Notes: generated by a model from the letters alone, not told the origin. Positions 45,701 to 58,600 are shown, counted from the stretch's first letter. The stretch is DNA of 64,000 nucleotides from Asterochloris sp. CNOR1 (GCA_963969365.1 OZ017747.1:3658001-3722000); one strand, 5' to 3'. Made by a program: numbers and translations.

Positions 45701-46968
45701 CCTGCATGCCCCTGCCTGGCAGGCAGGGACTGGTCTTCCTGCGTGCCACTGCTTGGCAGGCAGGGACTCCTGTGCATCGTTGTGTGACACGCAGCAGACA
45801 TCATTGCAGTCCTGATGGAAGCCCTGGAGCTGCGTGCTTGAGGCCGTCCCAGCAGCTGTTTGCTCCACATCAAGCCATGCTAGCCATCACCTGCGCTGCC
45901 TGCAGGAATCTGCAGGGCAGCAGCCTTGCCAGCCATCAGTTGTGCTTCCCCTTCACCTCAGCTGATCTACTTTGTGCTGCAGGGACCCAGAGGAATTCAC
46001 TGTCAAGCTGGAACATGCGCTGAGCCATGATCCCCAGCCCATGACCCCCGAGCAGCGCAAGCGCCTGACCTGGGAGGACGCCACAGAGCGCTTCCTGGAC
46101 ATCGCAGAGCTCAAGGCTGACGAGAGGCCAGGGGTGCTGGAGGCTGCCGTGGACAAGCTGGCCTGGGCAGCCCACAACACACTGACAGGTGGGCAGCAAA
46201 GCAGTGCCCTTGGGGGACCAGGGAGGGGCTGCTGGGTGACCTCTGTCGGGCTGACATGCATTGCTTGCCTGGGCAGTCCACAACATGCTGACATCTAAGA
46301 CAGCTGCTGGCACAACAGTGTCCGTGAAGGAGGTCTTTATCCGGATGAATGTAGCTGCTGGGTGAGGTGGAATGGTGAGATTCAAAGCACAGCATCACAC
46401 AGCTGACTGCGGCTGAGGGGCCAGGGATGCAGGGGCCGGGCACTGATTCAGCGGCCTATCATGCGCAGGAGTCCCTCCTGACGCCGAAAGGTGAGCGCTC
46501 TTGAGTGCGCCTAGGTGCAGGGGCTGAGGAATTTGGGATTCTGCATGCTGAAGGGGTGGGATCTCCTGCTGGCAGCTGCCAGGAGCTGCAGGCAAGCCTG
46601 GGCTGCAAGTGCCCTCTGCCCTTTGGTGGGCCACTTTGAGAGCTTACTGATCAAGTTTGCCATCAGCTGCATCCTGGTCGCATGTCATCAAACAATACTC
46701 TTCATACCAGCCTAAGGCTGAGGTGATCTTTACAACTGCAGGCTTGGAGCCATTGCGCCAGGCCGCAGGAGCTGGCGGCAACACGCTGCATGCACCTGAG
46801 GACCTGGCGTCCTGGGAGCCAGTTGTTGACAAAGGCGGCGTTTTTGACAGGCGCGCTGCTCACGCAGCACTGGCAGAGGCTGCCCAGATGGACCGGGCTG
46901 CCGCATCCGCCCCCATCCCCATGGCTGCTGTTCAGCCCCTCACCCACCAGCGCAGCCGTAGCCTTTGA
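39762..46968 (+). CDS. DGD1: Digalactosyldiacylglycerol synthase 1
   Basis: GT4-family enzyme adding galactose from UDP-Gal to MGDG to make DGDG, at the outer chloroplast envelope. Exons: 39762-40238, 40601-40729, 41039-41227, 41532-41690, 41886-42059, 42244-42474, 42858-42941, 43321-43437, 43786-43959, 44710-44808, 45103-45189, 45484-45620, 45983-46188, 46742-46968; phases close to 829 aa (Arabidopsis DGD1 is 808). It has the DGD1-type N-terminal extension with a strong Gln/Glu-rich coiled coil (residues ~75-125), so DGD1 rather than DGD2. The GT region shows [109 protein letters not shown] and [16 protein letters not shown]. The C-terminus diverges from the plant enzyme. The start at 39762 could instead be 39774. 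Confidence 0.96.
44015..44241 (+). repeat. Tandem array and exon echo in a DGD1 intron
   Basis: Four units of about 33-37 bp built on GTGGCCTGGGCTGACAAGGGCTGTGT run from 44015 to about 44115. At 44209-44241 the sequence TTCATGGACAACACGGTGTG then GGTCAAG closely follows the real exon end at 43931-43963 (TTCATGGGCAAGGCGGTGTG then GGCCAAG), about 280 bp downstream and inside the intron. Confidence 0.85.
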
Positions 46969-47519
46969 GGGTGCCCTGCCATCACAACGCGCGGGCAGCC
47001 TAAAAGAGTCTGTTGCCAGCGCAGTTGAAACCTCCTAATCCGAGCATGCACAGCTTAAGTGGCTGCATCAGCGCACAGGCCTCTATGGGCTGAGGCGGCT
47101 GCTGAAGGATGTTACAGCTCAGTGCGAGTAAGCTTCCACTGTTTGAGATGCCAGCCTGGATGAGGGCACAGTCAGTAGTTGGGAATCAGCTTCAATCGCT
47201 CAACCAGTCTTCACAGCATGCCTTTGGACACAACTCCATTTGCTGTTGCGCTGCCACGTGAGCTCTGTCAGGCAACTGCAGCCCAGCACTCCTACACCTT
47301 AATCTCTGTGTTCTGCTTGTACAAAATCTCGAACCTGCTGTCAGGAACACAGTTAGTGCCGATAAACCTTTCTATACCATTTACGCAATACACTTGCTTT
47401 GATGGTGCTGAGACACCTGCTTTCACTCCTGGCCTGCCTGTACTGTAGACTGTTGACCACCCTTGAACTGTTTGAGAGATTTAATTCATTGGCAAATGTT
47501 GCTGCCCAGCTAAGAGGCA
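46969..47519. other. Convergent 3' flanks of DGD1 and the coiled-coil gene
   Basis: The two genes end 551 bp apart facing each other. The stretch is AT-richer, particularly 47300-47500, and I see no exon in it. Confidence 0.55.
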
Positions 47520-49480
47520 TCACCAGACAGGATAAAGGGGCAGCCTTCTGCGCATGTCCATGTCACGCATGCGCTGGTCAACCTCAGCATACAAGCTTTC
47601 ATTCAGCTGCTGGATGCCCTGTTCCAGGCAAGCCCTGGAAGTCAGCTGGCCAATCTGCACCTGCACAGCAAGCACCAAGGCTGCAGGCTTTAGCACTGAA
47701 GTAGTTGTCAAAGCGCATGCTTTGCCTGGAGCTACAGCTCTCAGCCGAACAGCCAGCAATTGACCTTCTGAATGTCCAGCCACAGCTCCCTCAGGCGGGC
47801 CACCTGCCCCGCCCATGCTGCATCCGCCAGCTGCAGCCGAGGCTTGGAGCTGTGGTGCCACTGGCCGCCAGGATTGGCGTCCAGTTGGGCAGCAGACTTG
47901 CTGCTCGGCACAGTTGCAAGCTGGGACTGCTGGTCTCCTGGCGCCGGATTGGAGGTCCATGGCCGCCTCTGCTGGGCTGCTGCTACCAGCAGCTCCAGCT
48001 CTTGGTCTGCAGCAGCCCTGGCAAGCCTCAGGCTGCTGCTCTCCTGGGCAGCGCTGGTTTGCATGAGATGGCCGCTGGCTGGCACTGGCTCCTGCCTGGT
48101 ACCTAGGGTGGCAGGCAGTGGCTCCAGCCTGCCACGCTGCTGCTGCAGGACTGCGGCATGTCTGGCCTGCACGCGCTGCAGCAGCCTCCCCAGGCATGCG
48201 TCCAGGGCTGCGCTGCTGTCCTGCAGGGCCTGTCGACGCCCCAGCCCAGCTGCACTCGCTGCAGCTGGGGTCTCAGGCGGTGCCTGCGCCCCCCTGCTGC
48301 CAGCGGGCAGCTCTGCATCTGCCTCAGGATGGCTGCCAGCATCCCCAGCTTGCGAGCCAGCAGTTGCGCCTTCCCTCATAACTGTCCCAGCAGGTGCCCG
48401 CCTCCTAGCAGCCGCAGGAGCCGACTGCTGCTGCTGGTGAAAAGCTGCATTGGCAGCCCACTTGGGTGTCTCTGCGTCTAATGATCCGTCTGGGAGGCCG
48501 CCAGCATGGGAGCTCGGTCCAGTGCCATGCTGCAACTGTGGCCAGAAGTAAAAATCGGAGGTGCCATACGGTGTTTCTGCCTCAGCGCTTGCGTCCTGGT
48601 CCTGCAGACTTCCTTGAGGGCGGCGGCTGGACCTGCACAGCAGCACAGCAGGCTCAGCAGCAGCATGCCTATGCCCTTACACACTGTCTGGGACAGACTC
48701 ATTCGAGTCTGGCTTTCATTCTCACAGAAGGACGGCAAGCATGGCAGAGACAGCCCAGGCCACATCAATGCAGTTGACAGACACACAGGGCGGGACAGAC
48801 TTGTTTCTGGATTGCAGAGACCAGGTGAACTTGCACTGCAACACCTGCCAATCACAATGAAGCACATAGTGCCGGCAGCCGGCAGCGCCTCGGTGCACCT
48901 CAGCTGAGCCAGGCTGCAGAGCTACATTGCCAGAGCAGGGCACACTGCGCATGCCGACACCTCAGACACACCATGTGCCGTAGCGCAGCTGTCGGCAGCT
49001 CAGGGCACTCACCTCTCAAGCATCTCAGTCCTGCCGCCATGCTCCAGGACCTGATCTGCAGGCCTGCCGCCAGGGCTGAAGCAGTCCCTGAAGCGCTGGC
49101 AGCGACCCAGGACTGTGCTCAAGCGCTTGTCAATCTGACGCAACTCTGCACGGCGGGGATTGTGTGCTCAGATCACCTTCCTGTTGCCTGCCATGAGGCC
49201 TGCACAGGTAACTCTGGAGCTGCACCAGACTTGCACACGTTCTGCACCACCGGCTCACCAGCTGCGTCCAGCCTACGCTGCAGCGCCGCCCTCTTACCTG
49301 TCTCAGTCTGCAGCAGCACGTCAACATTGCTGGTTCAAGAAGGGTTGGGGCGTGTGCCATAAACGCTTGATCCCAACCTGCTTTGTTCCCTGCCGGGTGT
49401 CACATGAGCCTCGTGGTCTCTGGCTGAGGCGGTGCTGAGCATGGTGCTGCCTCCATTGATCAGGACTGCTCCTGTGCCGA
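47520..49480 (-). CDS. Coiled-coil protein of unknown function
   Basis: I do not recognise the family. Supported minus-strand exons: about 49140-49016 (contains RRAELRQIDKRLSTVLGRC, donor GTGAGT), about 48631-47767 (long, Ala/Gln/Ser/Pro-rich, ending LRELWLDIQK at a GTCAAT donor), and about 47661-47520 (VQIGQLTSRACLEQGIQQL, then EVDQRMRDMDMRRRLPLYPVW and TGA). Joining IQK to VQIG keeps frame and gives a continuous helix. Earlier exons probably lie between 49200 and 49480 (for example TGKRAALQRRLDAAG). The middle exon is about 865 nt, much longer than usual here, and is low-complexity, so it is probably disordered between two helical parts. A scaffold, centrosome or vesicle-tether role would be speculation. 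An out-of-frame ORF on the plus strand across the same exon is a shadow. Confidence 0.55.
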
Positions 49481-50669
49481 GGCTCAGGGGAAGGCACCCG
49501 GTGCTGCCAGTCTGCCCTCACAAAGGGGGGGCTGTGGTTTCCAGTCCGAGGCTGTACACTGAAGGGGTAGGGGGGATGCAGCGCCATGTTTTTTGGAGTC
49601 GTGACCTACAAAAGCAACTTCGCCTCTGCTCGAAGCAAACATGTCACAGCATGCTTCAAGAAGAGAAGGAGATGCGTGCACGGTCAGGTATCCATGGCAA
49701 GTGCATGCATGCCAGTTGTGTGAAATGGTCTGAAGGCGTGAACTTCTGGTGGCTGAAGGCGTTGCATATGAGCCTCAGCACAGTGGAACTGTTTGAATGA
49801 ACCTATGAAACCTGAATGCAAAATCTGAGCTGCCTCTACTGAAATAAGTGGCGCCACTTGCAGGCTGGCCTGTGCTTCACGAACAGGCTTGGCATGCAAT
49901 GCAGATTAAGGGGGTGATTTTCCACATAGAGCTTTGAGGCAACTCACGTGTGATGCCCCATGGATTGCAGCATGATTCCCCATTCTTTCCCTCAACAACA
50001 CTGAACTCAGCAAACTAAGCCTTTTGTGTGCAGCTGTCAATTGGGTGCTCAATTGCCATGAGTGCCCATCCTTGGGCCACTTCGGATGTGTGCAGCTGGG
50101 AGTGCGCATCCTCCACCATGATGTTTTTGCGCTGCCAGCAGGACGGTGCACAATCTGGAGGAAGTGTTGCTGTGGAACCACAGTGCTCTGGCTGAGGCCC
50201 AAGCCTTAGGCTGCTCAGGCCCTGAAGGAACTCGCAGAGTGCCAGTGGGCAGCCAGAACTGTGCCAGCATGCTGCATAGGCAAGCCAAAGATTACATGTA
50301 GATTGGTGCTTCTGCAATGCCCGCGTCACCTGCAGCCACCCACAGGCTTGCCTTCAGCAGCTACTGGACAGCCTCAGCCCATGCCTCATAGCCAGTGCTG
50401 GCTTGGTTTTGTATAGCACGGCCAAATAGCCAATCTAGTGGCGCTGTGGCCGACCAGCACCCTAAAGTGAGCCCTTTGCCCCCAGCGCTTGCATAGCCTG
50501 TGCATGTCACCTGACATCTGTCAGAGAGTGTTGGCCCCCCGTCTTGCTCAATGTGGTGGGGGGTGGGGCCTCCGAAGCAGACCCAAAACCAAACTCTGCA
50601 TTGTGCACTGCACCCATGTGTCTGTGCCAGGCAACAGTGCAGGCTGCAGCTTCACTGGACTCATCTTGA
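49481..50669. other. Intergenic region between divergent genes
   Basis: It should contain the promoters of the coiled-coil gene (minus) and of tryptophan synthase alpha (plus). No exon is supported. A G-run (AAAGGGGGGG near 49525) and an AT-richer stretch near 49800-50000 are the only compositional features I noticed. Confidence 0.5.
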
Positions 50670-52356
50670 ATGATGTCGAAACATTTAGGTCTCAGATCGC
50701 TGATCATGGGCTCGCTGGGCGCAATGCAGGCAGGCTTCTCAGGCCGGACCCAGTCGGCCAATTTTGCAGTGTGCTTTGGGCTGTCTCCAAGGGTGCTGAG
50801 GCGCAGCAGCCCCAAGCAATTCAGGCGGCACTGCTCCCTCGTCAGGGCAGCAGCTGGCACCATGCCGGTAGCCACAGATAGAGTTCCCATCAGTGAAAGA
50901 ATGCAGGAGATAAAAGCCGCTGGCAAGGTGGCATTCATCCCCTTCCTTATGGCAGGTGCAGCCGCATCAATAGCATCACATTTAGCTTGGCCCTGTGCTG
51001 TTTGCCCTACCGCCACCAGGCACTGCATGCTATTCCTTTATGCACAGCTCGCATAGGCTGCTCCCCAAGTGGCTGAGCACCATAGCATGCCTGTGCAAAG
51101 CAGCTTGAAGCTGGACAAGCTGTCCTCCCTTCTGGTGCTGCACAGTGCCCACGGCCATGTCACATGCAGGATTGCGTGACCATCAGTACATTTGAGGCTG
51201 TGCAGGCAAATCCGTGCAATGCCACAAAACTCCATGCTGGCCCTTCCGTGCTTACAGGCGACCCTAACATTGAAACCACAAAGCAGGCCATCCTGGCATT
51301 AGACGAGGTGGGCGCAGACGTCATTGAGCTGGGCGTGCCCTATTCAGACCCCTTGGCTGACGGGCCCACAATCCAGGCAGCCCACACGCGGGGCCTGCTT
51401 CAAGCCCATGTCTCCCTGGATGATGTGCTTGAGCTGGTGAGCGCTTGCAACATCCTGTACTCATGGCAAGCAGGTAGCCCACATCTGATGTGCCCCTTCA
51501 TGCTTGACTGTGGACCATTGTGACCAGCACAGCTGAGCTAAGGGGCAGGGCTGCCATGCACAGCAGTACAGGGCACTGCTCAGGAAGGCTGTACTCGCCT
51601 TAAGCTGCATGTGTGGCACGCATCCACAGCAAGGGCTCTATTGGGCTCCCAGATAGGGCTCCTGCTCGATGTGTGCCTCAGCAAGAAGTCTGCTGGTGCT
51701 GGTGCATAATGCATCTGGCAGCTTCCTGGACACATAAGCCCGCTGTATATGCCGCAAGTCCCCAAGGTTGACCCCTCTGACTGATGCAGCTGCCTCCTGC
51801 CCTGCAGGTGCGCGAGGTGGCCCCTCGCATCAAAGCCCCCATCCTGGTCTTCCAATACCTGAATCCCATCATGGCGCGGGGGCTGGAGAAGTACTGCCGC
51901 CAGGCCGGGGAGGCTGGCGCCTCTGGCCTGCTGGTGCCAGACATCCCCTTGGAGGAGACCGGCGAGATCCGGCGCATTGCCTCAGAGGCCGGCCTGGAGC
52001 TAGTGCTGTTGACCACGCCCACCACGCCACGAGAGCGCATGCAGCGCATTGCACGGGAGTCCCAGGGTTTCGTGTACCTGGTCTCGGTGACAGGGGTGAC
52101 TGGCGAGCGGGCCACAGTGTCAGGCAGGCTGGGCGGTCTGATCGACATGATGCACACAGTCACAGACAAGAGCGTGGCCGTCGGGTTTGGCGTGTCAGGT
52201 GCAGACTCTGCGCGCAGCATTGTGCAGCTGGGGGCGGAGGGCGTGGTGGTCGGCTCAGCACTGGTCAAGGCCTTGGGGGAGAGCTCCTCCCCGGAGGCAG
52301 GGCTAGCTGCCATGCGGAAACTTGCACAATCCCTGCGGGACGCCATTCCTCACTGA
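50670..52356 (+). CDS. TSA1: Tryptophan synthase alpha subunit (plastid)
   Basis: Cleaves indole-3-glycerol phosphate to indole and glyceraldehyde-3-phosphate, the penultimate step of tryptophan synthesis, in complex with the beta subunit. Exons: 50670-50955, 51258-51436, 51808-52356; phases close to 337 aa. The first ~60 residues ([20 protein letters not shown], then Arg/Ser-rich [13 protein letters not shown]) form a transit peptide, placing the enzyme in the chloroplast. The mature TIM barrel starts near [20 protein letters not shown] and has the catalytic Glu in [16 protein letters not shown] together with the catalytic Asp of that motif, [19 protein letters not shown], the phosphate-binding [22 protein letters not shown] and [10 protein letters not shown]. 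The last exon is unusually long (549 nt) for this locus. No operon-like partner adjoins it. Confidence 0.96.
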
Positions 52357-52628
52357 ATGAATCTGAATGCTCCTGACTGCCCCAGCAAGCACCCCTACCA
52401 GCAATTGACTGTGTCTGAATGACAGTGTTTCAGTTCACCTCTCACTTGGCTGACTTCGAGGCCAGATCTGCCTTGGATGATTCTTTGGCCAGGATGATTG
52501 GCGGACACGTAACCCCCAATATAGATATACGATGTCTCAATAGTGACTCGCAGTGGGGCGCAGCCACAGAGAGATCGCTTCTGACTGCGCATCCGTGCAC
52601 TGCAGCTAGAAACACAGAAGCAGTCTCG
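52357..52628. other. Short intergenic spacer
   Basis: About 270 bp separates tryptophan synthase alpha from the receptor-like kinase on the same strand. It holds the 3' end of one gene and the promoter of the next; no exon or motif stands out. Confidence 0.5.
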
Positions 52629-52643
52629 ATGTTGCATTCAGGC

Positions 52644-55600
52644 ATGAGCAAGTTGGTCCTGGCATTGGTGCTCGGCCTGGGCAGCCATCTGGTTGCAGGG
52701 CAGCCAGCTGCCACAGCTCAGACGCTAGGTGATCAGCTTGAGTATTGTGCATGACACGGGGCAGCCCACCTTCTGGGGCACTACGCTGAGTGTTCCACCC
52801 AGCATTCACTGATGAGCTGCTTGCTTTGTTTCAGGCGGGGTCAGCATCAGCAAGTCCCTGGGTGATCTGGTCTCTGAAGACGTGCTGCCAGAGAACGACT
52901 CAGTGCCAGCAATGAGGGTGGCACTGAGGTGACCTTCCACACGCTGTCGCAGCTTGGATTTGCGGCTGGTCCTGCTTCTGGCTGCTGCTCGTGGCCTGTC
53001 ATGTCCTTTCAATCAGCCAGCAGTGTAGGCGCCTGCCGCCTCTGCCGTCCAAGCCGCACGGCTACAGCTGATGTTAATGCGATGCCTGTGTGGAATCTAT
53101 CACAGCACTATGCCACTGGCTTGAGCACTCTGCACTAGCTGTTAATGAAGACGCCTGTTGCCTCAGCCTGCCCACACCCTCTTGCTTCTGCAGGCTCATT
53201 GGCCCTCAGGCTTGGCCCGTAACGGACAAGCTCTATGCTGCACTACACCAGGTGGCACAGCAGCTGTGTGGCTCTCATGTCATGGAAGCCACCTTCACGA
53301 TCATGCCCAGCCCTCTGGCTGTCACCCATGGATTCTCGGCACAGCAGCTGATGAACTATGCAAGTGAGCAACCAGCGTGCTGTGACCTGCTGCTGTTGCA
53401 ATGGTGCTGATTCTGCTCTGCATGGTGCTCTTCGGCAGGGCTTGTAGGTAGGGCTGCTGTCGAAAGCCAGATGGCAGCAGCTGCCTGCTTGAGCAGGCAT
53501 TGCGCCCTGCAGAGGGCACTCCGGCAGGACGTAGCAGCCTGGCCGCATATGCGCAAGCCTGCATCGTGTGCCCACAGCTTGCATCAGGTCCAAAGAGGAG
53601 GCAGTGGCCAACTCTCCCTGACGCAGCCCTGTTCCCCTGCAGAGGCGGAGTGCACAGCGGCGTGCAACGATGAGGTGTTCCCTGACCTTGTCAGCGCAGC
53701 TGGCTGCCGGGAATGCGGGCTGAACACCAAACTGTTCACCAACGAGGAGTATGCCAGTGTGGATGTGGCGGTGATTGGTAACTACACACGGCGCTCCATG
53801 CTCATTGGGACCACGCAGGCCACGCTGGGGGTCATGACGAGGCAGCTGCTGCTGGACCAGGGGTTGCAGGCAAGTCTTTGGCTGGGATCAGGGAGCTCTT
53901 GGGGGTGGGGGGCGGGGCGCCCACCCTCTGCTGATTGGATGCCGGCTGAGGCGGTGTTGCAGCAGCTGCTGAAGGCACTGGGGCTGGCAGGCAGATTGTG
54001 GGTCGCAGGTGGATGGCATTGGGGCCCTAAGTTTCTTGCCATGCTGAAGATGTCAGGGCAGCTGCTGAAGGAGCGTGGAGTGCTTGGCAAACAGCGCTGG
54101 AGTGAAGTTGTTTGCTGCCACTGGATCTGGGCTCGCTTCTTGGTGAAGAGCTCGCTTGCCAGTGGCACTGTGGGACGGGATGCGAGCAAGTGGTGGGCCA
54201 CAGGAAGCCGGAGCAGGAGCCCTGCTCTGCCTCAAAGCTCAACCTGCTGTGCATCTGCAGCCTGGCTGGGTTGCAGGATGTGGAGCTGGGCGGGCTGCTG
54301 GGAGGGCTGACCTGCAGGGTCGCTTTGCCTACGAGCACGTCCATTGCATGCCCTGTGTGGCCACCTGCCAGCCAAGGCTGTCGCTGGCAGCCCTACCAGT
54401 TGACTTCAGAACACAGGTGGCTCCCGCATGCAGGTCGTCAGCTGTTGTTATGGCCACTCAGGCACAGGAGGCCACAAGCTAATTGCTTATATGCTGCAGG
54501 TGTCAGCCTTCCAGGTGGCTTACCGTCTGCTGCCTGGGGCAGCTCCCTGGCAGCCTTTTGGTCCCTTGGACCCTGTGGCGCTTCGCATGGAGGCCTGGAA
54601 GATTCAGATTGCCGTCAGGGGGGACCCTCTGGTTCCTTACGGTCTGCAGCAGGAGAACATGCTGATGCTGATGCTGCATCAGGCGAAGGAGAAGCTGCAG
54701 CTGCGGACAGTGTACTTCTTCCGCCCGGCCCAGGTGTGGGCCCTCATTTGCCACTGTATGCCATGGCAGGCTGCTTGTGAACCCTTGGAGGGCTGCAGCA
54801 AAAGTTGTCGTTGTGTACAGTGTAACGCTTCCGCCCTGCACAGGTGCGGGGCATCAGTCAGGCACTGTCTGTTCTGGCGTTGCTGTCACCACTGTATCAA
54901 GCTTTGCTTGCTGGCGCTACTTTGTGCAGCATGTTAGGCATGTCAGCAGTCGCTTGTGCATGGGCTGTGGCTTGCCAGCTTCTATTACTCCTGAGGCAAG
55001 CTGCGCATGTGGGTGCATGGCTCACTCAGGCCAACTTTGTGCTGTGCAGACATCGCAGCGCAACAAGGAGTCTCGCGTAAACATGCTGGTCAACCGCATG
55101 GCGCAGTCGCAAGCTCGCGCTCAGAATGAGGTGCACGACTGCTGCTTGCCCAGGCTGCCCTCTGTGGGGCAGAATGAGGCAGCGCAAGCAGCTGCATGAG
55201 CAGCCTCCAGATGACTGCTTCATAGGAAGTTTGCAGAACTCCCTGCAGACAGCTTGCACCTGCTCGTTCATGCATTTTGGTGGAGGGCCCAGCCCAGGCT
55301 GAATACGGCTGCCAGTGCTCCATGCAACGGCAGTTGGTTGTGCAGGACCCCCGTCTCGTGCGCAAGGAGTGGGAGGCTCTCTTGGAGGAGGTCACCCGCG
55401 AGACGGCCAGGATGGGCCTCCATGACTGCTCCTACAGGCTGCTGCGCGTGGACGCCATGGAGGATGAGGTGCTGGCAGACCAGCTGGACATCCTGGCAGG
55501 GGTCCACAGAGGCAGCAGCACTTGGTGAGGCTTGCATTTGCGCCCCTCAGGGGAGGGTTGTTGACCGGGGTTTTTGGGTGCACACAGCAGTCAGCACACA

Positions 55601-58600
55601 GCCATCAGCCCCACTGCAGCCAGCACAAGGGCTGTGCTCTGAAGCAATGGGCGCTGGTGGGTCAGCCACTCAAAAGCTGTCTGCCTTTGCTGTGCCTGCG
55701 CTTGCGTACTGTGCAACCCAGATGCATTCTGCGCTGCATGAGGTGCTACAGCGTCAGCGTGTGCTTGCATAGCCTTACTGTATCAGGTCCCACGGGGTTT
55801 GTGGCACCTGGCTAGAAGCTTCGGGCCCCCTTTGAATCGATGCAGCATGTATTCTGCAGGTCGGCAGGGGCCCCCTTCTGGCCTGCCGCACTGGCCCTGG
55901 GCTGCATTGCTGTCGGCATATTTGTGGGTGCCGTGCCTCTTGTGCCACGGATACAACAGCGGCCCACCACCCCCATCAAGGGTTACCCATCAGGTGAGGC
56001 CCGCCTGTGCCAGCGTTGTCATGCTCACAGCAGCTTTTGTGCTCAGATGAAAGCCACAGCAGCTTTGCAAGCATGTGCAGCTCAAAACCCGCTTAGGACC
56101 CTGCCAGTCTTTCTGCATTGCATCAAGGCCTGTGCTGCATCATGCAGCAAGGTTGCCTCGCATAACAGGACCTCCACCTGCATTGGCTGCTGCACAGCAG
56201 GCTGAGCTGCTGACCAGGCCAGGCAAATGCACCTTGAGTCCTCAACTCAAGTCCCACATTGCGTCCTGCAGTGGTGGCACCTTTCAGCTCTGTGGGGCCA
56301 GCCGGGGAGCGGGTTATCAAGCATGTGCCCCTGAGGGTCGGCAGCGTCACTTTGCCCAGCGAGATTGAGATCTGCCAGACGCCTGATGGGAAAGACTGGC
56401 TGCTGGGCTCAGGAGCCAACACTAAGGTCAGTTGACATGGCGTAGTGGGAGCTCACTGCCTGCTATAAAACCGTGACAGCCCCTCCTCTTGAGGTGAGAT
56501 AGCGCATGCCACGCTTGTGGTGGCGCCGTTGCTTCTGATCTCTGTGCACTGCATGCTAGGGCCTGCAGTCTACCCGCCCATGGCTGCAGCAATCTCAGAT
56601 GCCTTTCTATGGCCAACCACCTGCCCTGCACACATTTTGCTCAGATCTGCTAGCTTCTGAGCATTCTTGAGCACCTACTTTGTGGCGGCGTTGTTTGAAA
56701 ACCAATGCACCCATCTGCACGTGCACAGACTTGCTTGCCGTGTTTCCAAATTGTCAACGACAGCAGTTTCAGCACATCAGCGCATGAAGGCCCATACAAG
56801 TGTTTCCCTCTCCAATGCAGCTGGCTATTGGTGCAGGTGTACAAGGGCATCAAAAACGGGGTGCAGGATGTGGCCGTCAAGGTCCTCGCCAATGCAGATG
56901 AGACTCAGCTCCGCTACTTTGAGCAGGAGATCAAGATGATGAAGCAAGTCAGCTTTGACCGCAACATTGTGCAGGTGCGTTGGGTTGCCTGGTGGCAGGC
57001 TGTCAGTCCTGGCTAGTCGGGTATGTTGTCAGTGCTGACCAACATCGCTGCTGTCTGGCAAGCACCTGAGTGACTTGTCTGGCACAATGCATGATGGTGG
57101 ACTGGACTGCCAAGCCCATGCCCTGCTGTCTCGACAATTCCTGCCTGCGTGATCATACTCCATCATTGCTGGTCAGTACTGCTGACACTTCTCGATGCCT
57201 GCAGTTCTATGGCTGCTGTCTCCAAATTCAGGACTGCATGCTCTTGACGGAGTTGATGTCGGTGAGTGGCAGTGCGTCAGAGCACTTGCCAGATGGGTGT
57301 TCCTGTTTGTGGGCGCCAGCCTCATGTCTGCATGCTGCTTTGGGGTGCCAGTCAATCAGCTGCATGCTGCTGTAGTCCCCTGTTGTCAGGGGCGCCCGCA
57401 CACTCCGGTGGGATGTGCTCTCCTGCCCACAGGTACGCATGCCTCTGCAGCAAGTGCTGTGCACAAACAAAGCTGATGGCTTGCTGGCTTGTGTGGCAGG
57501 GCGGCGATTTGATGGACGCCATTGCCAAGGACACTGTAGGGGATCTGCGATGGGATTGCAACGGCGCCTCTTTGGCAATTGATGTCGTCCGGGGCCTCTG
57601 CCATCTGCACTCCAAGAATGTGGTGAGTGCCCAGGGTCTGGCAGATGTTGCCTGCTGTGGTGGCCCGTCTGAAGCTAGAGGGACATCTGCATTCATTGAA
57701 ACACTGCTCAGATGTCTCAGGATTCCACACAGGGTGTAGGCGCCCCGCCCATTAGGTTGAGTGGTGGACTCGCCTGGACTGCTACTGAAGTGGAGAGCTT
57801 ACATGCATCACACTGGAGGCAGAGTTCCACTGTTGCCCTGCAGGTGCACATGGATTTGAAGTCAAAGAACGTCCTGCTCAATCATGACAAAACGCTGGCG
57901 AAGATTGCAGATGTGAGTGATCTGTGCACCTGGGCTTTCCTTTTCCGCTGCACTACATTCTACATACAGCTTGGCCCATCGTGGCAAGCAGCCTGAGCAG
58001 CCCAGCACATGCAGCGCTGTCTCTGTGCACGCTGCTTGGTGACTGCCTCCTGCCTGCTGCAGGTTGGCCTGAGCAGGCTAATCAATTCGAGCTCCCACCA
58101 GCAGTCCAGCTTCCAGCTGGGCACCTTCGAGTACACTGCACCTGAGTTGCTCACTGGCAAACGCTGCAACGAAAAGGTTTGCTTGGAGCTTCATGAACTT
58201 GTTGCACTGTCTACAGTAAGCCATGCTGCTGGCAGCAGCAGGAAGGTCTGTTCATCATGGCAGCCCATGGTGTGGGTCTGCTGGCAGCAACTCAAACCCT
58301 CACTGCTGCCCTGCAGGTCGACATCTATAGCCTCGGGGTTGTACTGTGAGTCCCTGACTCTTGCTGCGCAAGATGCTTAGCCAGCTCTTAGACATGCCTG
58401 CTGGTCTTGACATGCAGCACTGTCTGATCAATCTTCTAAGATTGGCTGCACGCTGGTGCAGGTGGGAGATCATCACTCACGAGCCTCCAAGGAGAGGTGG
58501 GTTCCCTGGCAGCTGTGTGGCCCTCACATGTGCAATATGGCTTCCTGTCGCGTCTGTCCTCACCCAGCCCTGTGTTCAGCTGTGCACACCAGACATCTCC

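Noticed and set aside
47772-48440. Plus-strand ORF of 222 codons across the coiled-coil gene
   Set aside because: Cys/Ser/Ala-rich shadow of the minus-strand exon; there is no family match and its neighbours do not splice to it.
51678-52346. Minus-strand ORF of 222 codons opposite tryptophan synthase
   Set aside because: Antisense shadow of the long third exon; its composition follows from the high GC of the coding strand.
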